Source: an uncultured Atopobiaceae bacterium (GTDB lineage Bacteria > Actinomycetota > Coriobacteriia > Coriobacteriales > Atopobiaceae). Taken from it: a DNA stretch of 12,489 nt. The stretch's first letter is position 1. Each line of letters begins with the position of its first letter. Of this stretch, positions 10,201 to 12,489 are shown in pieces. The stretch spans positions 1-12,489 of the forward strand of contig CANPVI010000026.1 of NCBI GenBank assembly GCA_947581665.1, written 5' to 3'. A program made the position numbers and the translations under genes. Below the pieces are notes generated by a model. It was not told the DNA's origin. It ran no database searches and saw nothing but the letters and a program-made list of their open reading frames with translations.

Positions 10201-12030
10201 CGTGCTGCTCGCCGCGGTGAGCGACATCAAGTTGCCCTTCTTCTGCTCGAGCGTGCCGCCGTTCTCGAGGAGGATGCCCGAGTTGAAGTAGATGTCGCCG
10301 TCTTCGACCGTGAGGTCCTTGCAGTGGATGCCCTGCCCATTCGTGAAGCCCGAGCTCAGGAACATGCTCGCGAAGACGTTCATCGTGCCGTGGTAGAGCG
10401 TGAAGTCCTCGCACTCGATGGCGTAGGAGGTGTCCGCGCGGACGTAGCCCACGTAGTTCTCCATCCGGTCCCAGTCGCTCTTGGGCATGTGCTCGGCTAT
10501 CTTCACGGTCTTTGCCTTGAGGCCCATGACGTTCTCGGGGTGCTTGTGGCTCGAGTCGGTCATGATGCCGGCCCTTGCCTCGACGATGCCGTTCTTCTGC
10601 TCGAAGGTGCCGTCGGTGCCGCAGCCGATGGCCACGCCGTACCACGTCTGGGGGGTCACCCACGTGTGCTGCACCTTGATGCCCTCAGGCACCTCCTCGC
10701 CCTCGGCGTAGCCCACCGTGACGTCGGCTGAGGCGCTGGTGTCTTGGTAGCTCACGCCGATGCCCGCGCCTTCCTTGCCGTCGTAGAAGCAGTAGGTGAT
10801 GGGCTGGATGCGGCCGGCGAGCCTGATCGTGCTCTTCCCCGTCGCGCCATAGCCGGCGCCGATGGCCGAGCCCGCCGCGCTCTCGGGGTAGATGCAGTTG
10901 TAGATCGCGTAGGGGTCGTCCTCGTAGTCGGCCCAGTAGTCCGTGTTGGGGCCGATGACCGTGAGGTTGATGGCGTTCGCCTTCGACCCTGCGCCGATGG
11001 CCGCGCCAAAGTCGTTGGACGACAAGCAGAGGTCCTGCGTGTTGATCGCCACGATGTGGCCGTTGTAGCGGATGTCGTTGTTGCTGAGGCCGATCACCGT
11101 GAGGTTCTTGCAGTCGACGCCGGCCTTGGTTCCGATGGCGGCGGGGCCGCTCTGCGTCCCACGATCGCCGAGGCCGCCGTAGACCACCGCGCGGCCGGAG
11201 CAGGTGATGACCACGGGGTAGTCGCCGTTGTTCTTCTCGATGGCGGCGCGGTCGTTGCCGCCGAATATGCGCGGGTAGTTTTCCCCGGTGGCGTCGCCAG
11301 CCGAGTTCTGGATGTTGATGGTGGTCTTGCCCTTCACCTGCTCGGTGATGTCGATACCGGCGCGCCCATGGTTATCGGGATCGAACGCCTTGCTGTACTT
11401 CTGTGCGAGTTCTTCACGCGAATAGAAGTGGTAGGGCCGCCTGCCGTACTCGTCTTCCTCGCCGTAGTACTCGAACGCGGCGGCGTTCTTGATCTCCTCG
11501 TCGGTGAGGTTGCGTCCATCGAGCCAGGGGTCGATGAGGGTGAGGGTCGCGCCCTTCTCGGACTTGATGGAGATGGTCGTCTTGTCCTTCGCGCCCACGT
11601 ACGCGCGGCCGATGGTGAGCGGCTTTTCGGTGAGGATGGTGAGGACCTTGGTTTCGTTGTCGTAGGACCAGTCTTTGTCCTGCTGGCCGCCGTCGACGTA
11701 GATCGCACCGACGTTGACCTTGCCCGCGGTGGCCATGGTGGAGTACCCGCTGCTCGCGGCTGCGTCCTCGGGGGTCGCGGCATCCTCGGGCGCGTCCACG
11801 GGCGCCGACTCCTCGCCGGTGGCGTCGTCGCCCGACTCCTCGCCCTCCGCCACGTCGTCGGGCAGCACCTGCCCGTCCACGATGGTGACGTCGCCGCCCT
11901 CGAGCGTGAGGGCGGTGTCCTGCCCGATGAGCTCGTCGGCGATGGCGTTCAGCGGGCACATGCCCAACACCATCGTCGCCGTCATGAAGGCGACGAAGAG
12001 CTTCTGGACCAGTGTCGGTTTCGCGTTCAT
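787..12030 (-). CDS. Giant secreted subtilisin-like (S8) serine protease with beta-helix-like, Ig-like and DUF5648-type domains
   Basis: This is a 3747-residue exported protein. In order it has a signal peptide (1-31, AIA|DE), an acidic Ala/Pro linker (about 32-100), a Cys-containing region resembling a beta-helix (103-700), Ig-like modules (about 834-2055), an S8 catalytic domain (about 2108-2440), more Ig-like modules (about 2454-3401), a Gly/Pro/Thr linker (about 3402-3442), an unrecognised acidic region with a CxxC pair (C3547, C3550), and three DUF5648-type repeats (3608-3747). The S8 triad is intact: D2162 in AVIDTG, H2202 in GHGTHV and S2381 in GTSMASP, with oxyanion N2311 in AAGGNGD. 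It should hydrolyse peptide bonds outside the membrane; the substrate is unknown. No propeptide precedes the catalytic domain: the 50 residues between the Ig-like array and NDPM are too few. ATG at 12030 was chosen because GGGAGAG lies just before it; TTG at 12042 would overlap that site. There is no LPxTG motif, C-terminal membrane segment or SLH domain, so retention, if any, would be noncovalent. The free propeptide gene ends 19 bases upstream. Confidence 0.95.
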   Translation of the reverse strand: MNAKPTLVQKLFVAFMTATMVLGMCPLNAIADELIGQDTALTLEGGDVTIVDGQVLPDDVAEGEESGDDATGEESAPVDAPEDAATPEDAAASSGYSTMATAGKVNVGAIYVDGGQQDKDWSYDNETKVLTILTEKPLTIGRAYVGAKDKTTISIKSEKGATLTLIDPWLDGRNLTDEEIKNAAAFEYYGEEDEYGRRPYHFYSREELAQKYSKAFDPDNHGRAGIDITEQVKGKTTINIQNSAGDATGENYPRIFGGNDRAAIEKNNGDYPVVITCSGRAVVYGGLGDRGTQSGPAAIGTKAGVDCKNLTVIGLSNNDIRYNGHIVAINTQDLCLSSNDFGAAIGAGSKANAINLTVIGPNTDYWADYEDDPYAIYNCIYPESAAGSAIGAGYGATGKSTIRLAGRIQPITYCFYDGKEGAGIGVSYQDTSASADVTVGYAEGEEVPEGIKVQHTWVTPQTWYGVAIGCGTDGTFEQKNGIVEARAGIMTDSSHKHPENVMGLKAKTVKIAEHMPKSDWDRMENYVGYVRADTSYAIECEDFTLYHGTMNVFASMFLSSGFTNGQGIHCKDLTVEDGDIYFNSGILLENGGTLEQKKGNLMSLTAASSTSVRYPNAVNAEGSATFKINDTTCDMLGGIDVRGGTIEVSGKSYLRGFTGYLVGADNESVFTDVFTAGTIQLNGGKVVGYADNKGDGFRPGSIEQGSVTQEVLSTMSKRTPDFDLAPGDDGDGNVAVPERAESNEATAATSSASTTSSSYGSMARDNRVFSTDPTFADGFDHMARGEVNSVGDKHTLEDIDETKGVNWHDYTYVEIGPKSVLELKGEEERHVTLRNTPYDLSVKTTPANADVTYTSSDPEVLEINESTGQATTHHAGAALITATPAGIYVGNTLTYTVIVDKAGADAKVTLESWTYGEAPNEPELTSTTNGTDQVTFAFADDVNGEPGEYGDAGEFDKNVPKDAGKYWVKAIFPATPDHDKGTAECQFEIKKAASKVTPESTPLVAITSDKDGTSMRVDVYGDGALQVESADTQVATVGEVTKRTDVASSANVTVWNVKVNGLKADSKTQLQFSVEGSDNFEPTTEPKSVDLEVKSERKKIYGDPKPNTNLVYNGKLQQLFSNGDQQDGVMASGTTWASEPDIEYTATFTPKSGYMWNNGSTGSKTCTARISKKPISECSIAKIPDQTFMNKPLTPEPEVSFGTGTSKITLQKGVDYELRYENNTNAGNYSATVIIEAKGSHYSGSTSAKFTIKPIDIWQSGGLIAPYRPYELTYNGQPQNAPFMAWWKADEKDKSSQAVYLDPDTDFYVEYDDPSSTEAHATGTDKDHNGTLYKMDVYGKGNYTGHDDYYYKIIPAKLEDLVVKGLKTVKYQNKAVTLDITLEDKDGHVIPDEDYTVKYANNDKVGTATLTITPTATGNLTGSRTETFKITQSDLTLQTVREPEDQTFVYNGKTRVGVPENEGYTAEGTTEAILPGTFVVWVTPNDGYAWDNTGDVSPRRVDWSITKVDLAQTTVENVRDAVYVGAGIQQNPKVSYNGYVLDSNELVFTCQNNVAPGEATLIITPKGHWGGNNDSFNDPKYNPYYTGMTTRTFKITQAESTVNTKVFAEAHIKDQRKMESSVGLYFEGDNTPTATSENTDIAKVSVEKTSGGASGAAGAKSASIVFATDNKQDMTSATPNYEIKITPQKRGTTVIHVNAPEGANYKAQEALIYLTVDEFHLGKRLVDEPVGLTLAYNGQEQVGVAYDSEAVEFVGKEKHAATDPGTYTARLKLKDGFLWAAEPTTGVREVSWSIVGEKGSISANAKDTTVNLSEGATPVTYRVTYASVADVKVENSASDVASVETVKPDGTTNTVDLTITPKAVGSTLITVEPNDANAADVTPLSFYFNVVKDADTSHIVAAPKATTGLTFNGQLQVGVWKGEGYTLAGPSVPDTGDYAGSSVGVNAGTYWVKATLNDPAAAWDESGDREPKLIEWTIGKANLDAAEVTGVVDKPYTGEPVYQEDLALAINGVAVSPAEYKVDYGAGHKDKGAVTMTISATGRNYTGTKTATFEITDPSAASAASEGSEPLGATDSPIFTGLAELFGVELPSKGMTTMDGDTPVSKTNDPMSVEQYHLYDYVSNVGSTTSGPTNYKSGASVFSMWDLVKDDQLSSVTVAVIDTGCVMNHEDLVNVIDQEHTRDIFHRDYPAGALYMMDGQGHGTHVCGIVGAQVNNELGVAGASKATGDGKVKILPIKVFDDLGRMAESTDLIAAFDYLDELIENGEVPDLKVINMSLGGYGKSEDDDILQEQITHLYTQHDVLTVAAGGNGDDYGNPITAPSYPSDYDNVLSVTSLNSTGGDSTWSDYNMKKDISAPGEGILSTYKGGYRDAYAEDTGTSMASPLVAGIAAFLYEVYPDASVVDIENAIKTTAHKIPFQGDRGRNTGSKGAIDGQAALKNLQTNYDGVQYYLSQCTITAPTQLMYTGSALTPTVTVVNPDGGTAKIKEDYDVSYSKNTLVGTAQITVTGKGAYRGTARLNFDIRYDLVSHGAIVAIPNQELKSSAAKPLPTVTYDGRVLTAGLDYTLSYVNNDTAGRATVIVTGVGDYAGEVSRNFEIVSETVSGNVVQAPSSVELPYNGQEQVGVRAEEGVYTVSEGGSGKEVGTYTAKLHLASNYQWSDNHAADRDVTWKIVPIEPTLKAQTSTVAVSSSETPALVDVVYGGDGTLATSVEPSGAVNASIAAAEGKGVYTLSIAKGTATADTATITINATGGTNYVDATAQVTVQLPKSSEAKTVTATYPTDATIDYAGVAQPGVLAGDGYRLELAEDPEKAEIDATTGNAMVTDVGTYRFKVIPTYSTDIFGEGTYTPSSVAPNEVTVTVEPVNAERLTVAPIENATYNHGQQVTPDTSVQFKSGTTLAKGTDYDITYANNVNVTKGDTKATATLQFKGNYTGSRTLDFEIDKAPSGLALTTENLQFNFWEAEGQQPQSVTITHDEGVTPKVEVTKNDGIAEITTAGDEIEVTPKNTGEATVEVKADANDNYEAATKTLHIYVTAQSIAAPLSTVPSLTYDGSEQTLVPSGANYTLSIDEANSASGAKLTSAGVVAAEAGTYRIVATPQTGYGWSEGAAGPRTYDVTVKQKESSLSVRETSHTFERWDTRNDPYTITMTYTDLGELSTPQVADTSVVDCTLVKMGEQPVGLKITPKATGSTKVEIMSLESRNYAAKTISIAIDVKDGVAKRPVGETGLKYTGTSVTGVKAGEGYKLSTNNAQLSDDARSASAVKVGTYTLTATLDADNFYTAWEDGGTEEFDLSFTIEKGDNPLSAKPSTLTLTEGESKTIELSNVTGAINVTNNSPSFVNYELRGNEPTTEGGAYPSTASLKVTAKAKGNASLTVNVAGDNNYNAGNIEIPIVVNAKATTPGGTTPPGGGGGTTPPPSGGGDGGGGVPSDPGTTTPVTEVEDVQQQVVNDDTLNEVNDEAGTVAEVTAEPASGSTSEVGPSDVTWTVAIADEEAPVEEVSDGPVTGIVKALKKTKAVKAKLEGTTLEIDLDKATEAQINEFCEKCVNYALGNGARSFDMEGSAAGDLDSKSFKLTITCSDNSSATHTVRFVAKGTSDTPAEGVPVYRLYNQWSHEHLYTTSAAEREKLVGDGWTDEHEAWYAPTSGTPVYRLFNPYSKDHYYTSNKSEADHNVELGWQWDNGGKPLFYSATNSTFAVYQLFNPYETTNTHLWTADSHEYETNKQRGWEGEGAKFYAVSLPKK
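1212..1706 (-). other. Acidic region of unknown fold with a CxxC pair
   Basis: Residues about 3443-3607 separate the flexible linker from the C-terminal repeats. The first half is acidic (VEDVQQQ, EEAPVEEVSDG). The second half looks folded: a predicted helix AQINEFCEKC with cysteines 3547 and 3550, then strands ending in THTVRFVAKG. A third cysteine sits in LTITCSDNS. I do not recognise the family. The CxxC pair could be a disulfide or metal site. Confidence 0.5.
1707..1830 (-). other. Gly/Pro/Thr-rich linker
   Basis: Residues about 3401-3441 are almost only G, P and T with a few S, D and V (TTPGGTTPPGGGGG and similar). The DNA is correspondingly built of imperfect CCACCG/CCGCCA runs on the plus strand, so it may vary in length between strains. 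Such linkers usually span the cell envelope or separate a stalk from a binding module. Confidence 0.85.
1831..4670 (-). repeat. Second array of Ig-like/MBG-type modules (C-terminal side of the protease domain)
   Basis: Residues about 2454-3401 consist of diverged modules of roughly 60-95 residues. One type opens with a YNGQ-like strand and closes with a W/Y-containing strand (copies start near 4185, 3672, 2876 and 2338). A second, MBG-like, type carries D-Y-x-[LIV]-x-Y-x-[NK]-N and ends G-x-Y-x-G followed by F-[DE]-I (copies near 4640-4460, 4410-4220 and 3410-3190). A third, Big_2-like, type ends in a T-P-K-x-[TK]-G strand. Repeats are seen at protein level only; DNA identity between copies is low, so the array is old or under diversifying drift. 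The likely role is a rigid stalk. Confidence 0.75.
4710..5709 (-). other. S8 subtilase catalytic domain
   Basis: Residues about 2108-2440 start at NDPMSVEQYHLYDY, a typical entry to secreted subtilases, and run to the helix DGQAALKNL. The Asp box is TVAVIDTGC (D2162), the His box GQGHGTHVCGIVGA (H2202), the helix after it holds NNELGVAGAS, the substrate strand is VINMSLGGYG, the oxyanion Asn is N2311 in VAAGGNGDD, and the Ser box is GTSMASPLVAGIAAFL (S2381). All key residues are present, so activity is expected. C2165 and C2207 lie three and five residues after the catalytic Asp and His, close to where some proteinase K/kexin-like subtilases carry a cysteine. Confidence 0.95.
5867..9530 (-). 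repeat. First array of Ig-like/MBG-type modules (N-terminal side of the protease domain)
   Basis: Residues about 834-2055 begin with a Big_2-like module (SVKTTPANADVTYTSSD, then a T-A-T-P-A-G strand). After it come modules of three kinds in mixed order. YNG-type openings are near 8706, 8220, 7690, 6834 and 6303, with motifs such as YNGQEQVGV and FNGQLQVGV. MBG-like modules carry ELRYENN, TVKYANN or FTCQNN and end in F-[KTE]-I. Big_2-like modules end in ITPQKRGTT or ITPKAVGST. Copies are well diverged. They probably form an extended stalk that places the N-terminal region and the protease away from the surface. Confidence 0.75.
9931..11724 (-). other. N-terminal Cys-containing region, probable parallel beta-helix
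   Basis: Residues 103-700 carry short, regularly recurring rungs. There are three AIG[AT] elements (PAAIGTKAG, AAIGAGSKA, SAIGAGYGA), and three rungs of the form [VI]-x-C-x-[ND]-[LF]-T-[VL] (VDCKNLTVIG, IECEDFTLYHG, IHCKDLTVEDG). G-G-T-[IL]-[EQ] strands also recur. This style is common in large secreted proteins of gut Gram-positives and usually models as a right-handed beta-helix; some relatives are described as carbohydrate-binding. Nine cysteines fall in this region, against few in the Ig-like arrays. The exact family is not recognised and the fold is inferred. Confidence 0.55.
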
Positions 12031-12031
12031 C

Positions 12032-12040
12032 TTCTCTCCC
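12032..12040 (-). promoter_or_regulatory. Ribosome binding site that decides the start of the giant protease
   Basis: GGGAGAG reads on the minus strand from 12040 to 12034, three bases before ATG at 12030. A TTG start at 12042 in the same frame would use part of this site as codons and has nothing comparable upstream, so ATG is preferred. Confidence 0.75.
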
Positions 12041-12049
12041 AATGGCTCT

Positions 12050-12489
12050 CTACATCAGGTGATAGACAAAGTTCTTCTGCGCGCTCACGCCCCCCATGGT
12101 GTTGAGTGCGTCCAAGACGTCGTCTTCGGTCGCGTCTCCCTCGAACGTGATCTTCACGACGCCAGTGCCGTCATCGTCTTGCGTGACCCGCTCGACTGCG
12201 ACGATCGTCCCGTTGGCAAGCTGCGCCCCCGGCACGAGCGTCTCGAGCACCGCAGGGTCCTCCACGTCCACGAGGACCTCGTTCGGCACGAACTCCATGA
12301 TCTCCTGCTCCTGCGTAGCCGCGTCTGTATCCGTGTCCTGGCCGATCGTGGACGCGTCGGGCGCGCTCGCGCCCTCGCCGCTCGCTGCGCCCGTCGAGAT
12401 TTCGACCGAGGAGTTCGTGGCACTCGGTGAAGCCGTGACCCCCACGACGATGCCGACGACCACCGCGAGGGCAGCCACCCCCGCGGCGA
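12050..12489 (-). CDS. Exported free-standing subtilase propeptide-like protein (I9-like), 5' end outside window
   Basis: The visible part is 145 residues ending at TAG (12052-12050). The frame stays open to the window edge. A GTG at 12478 lies inside a hydrophobic segment (AAGVAALAVVVGIVVGVTA) with no ribosome binding site, so the true start is probably upstream. After that signal or anchor segment comes an acidic Ser/Ala/Thr/Asp linker, then a domain at 12292-12053 starting FVPNEVLVDVEDP and ending GVSAQKNFVYHLM. This fits S8 propeptides: an entry like 'vPgEvlV', a middle strand with KITFEGDAT, and an 'N-F-V-Y' end strand. It is homologous to the domain of the 607-1 gene. No catalytic domain follows: the protein stops one residue after NFVYHL. 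The giant subtilase starts 19 bases later, probably on the same transcript. Such a domain could act as a folding chaperone and inhibitor for the protease. The I9 assignment is by pattern, not by search. Confidence 0.85.
   Translation of the reverse strand, partial: AAGVAALAVVVGIVVGVTASPSATNSSVEISTGAASGEGASAPDASTIGQDTDTDAATQEQEIMEFVPNEVLVDVEDPAVLETLVPGAQLANGTIVAVERVTQDDDGTGVVKITFEGDATEDDVLDALNTMGGVSAQKNFVYHLM

Noticed and set aside
12028..12042. TTG at 12042 as the start of the giant protease
   Set aside because: It would place the purine-rich ribosome binding site inside the coding sequence. ATG at 12030 follows that site and gives a clean signal peptide (MNAKPTLVQKLF...).
12476..12478. GTG at 12478 as the start of the free propeptide gene
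   Set aside because: The frame is open upstream to the window edge, the GTG lies inside a continuous hydrophobic segment, and no ribosome binding site precedes it in the visible bases.

Overview
The window is a high-GC stretch in which every supported gene reads on the minus strand. It encodes a secreted, surface-type protease locus. GC-rich codon use, a subtilase buried among MBG/Ig-like repeats and a C-terminal DUF5648-type region with three repeats resemble host-associated Coriobacteriia (Olsenella, Collinsella, Eggerthella relatives). That placement is inference from protein style; no phylogenetic marker is present.

In transcription order (high to low coordinates) the layout is as follows. 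(1) 12489-12050 is the 3' part of a small exported protein. It has a membrane/signal segment, an acidic linker and a domain resembling a subtilase propeptide (inhibitor I9-like), and it stops right after that domain. (2) After 19 bases comes a 3747-residue secreted protein (12030-787), which fills 90% of the window. It has a signal peptide, an acidic linker, a ~600-residue Cys-containing region that looks like a beta-helix, a long array of Ig-like modules, a complete S8 (subtilisin-like) catalytic domain in mid-chain, a second Ig-like array, a Gly/Pro/Thr linker, an unrecognised acidic domain and three DUF5648-type repeats. (3) A perfect 12-bp GC-rich hairpin follows at 739-768, probably a terminator. 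(4) 607-1 is the 5' part of a third exported protein. Its propeptide-like domain is homologous to that of the first gene, but its frame continues past the domain and off the window.

The point of most interest is the separation of propeptide and protease. The giant subtilase has no recognisable propeptide directly before its catalytic domain, while a free-standing propeptide-like protein is encoded immediately upstream in the probable same operon. A reasonable but untested model is that the small protein folds, inhibits or activates the giant protease in trans outside the membrane. The next gene may be a related subtilase with its propeptide in cis, or another free-standing propeptide.

There are no RNA genes, CRISPR arrays, insertion sequences or phage genes that I can support. 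Long open frames on the plus strand are antisense shadows caused by GC-rich codon use.
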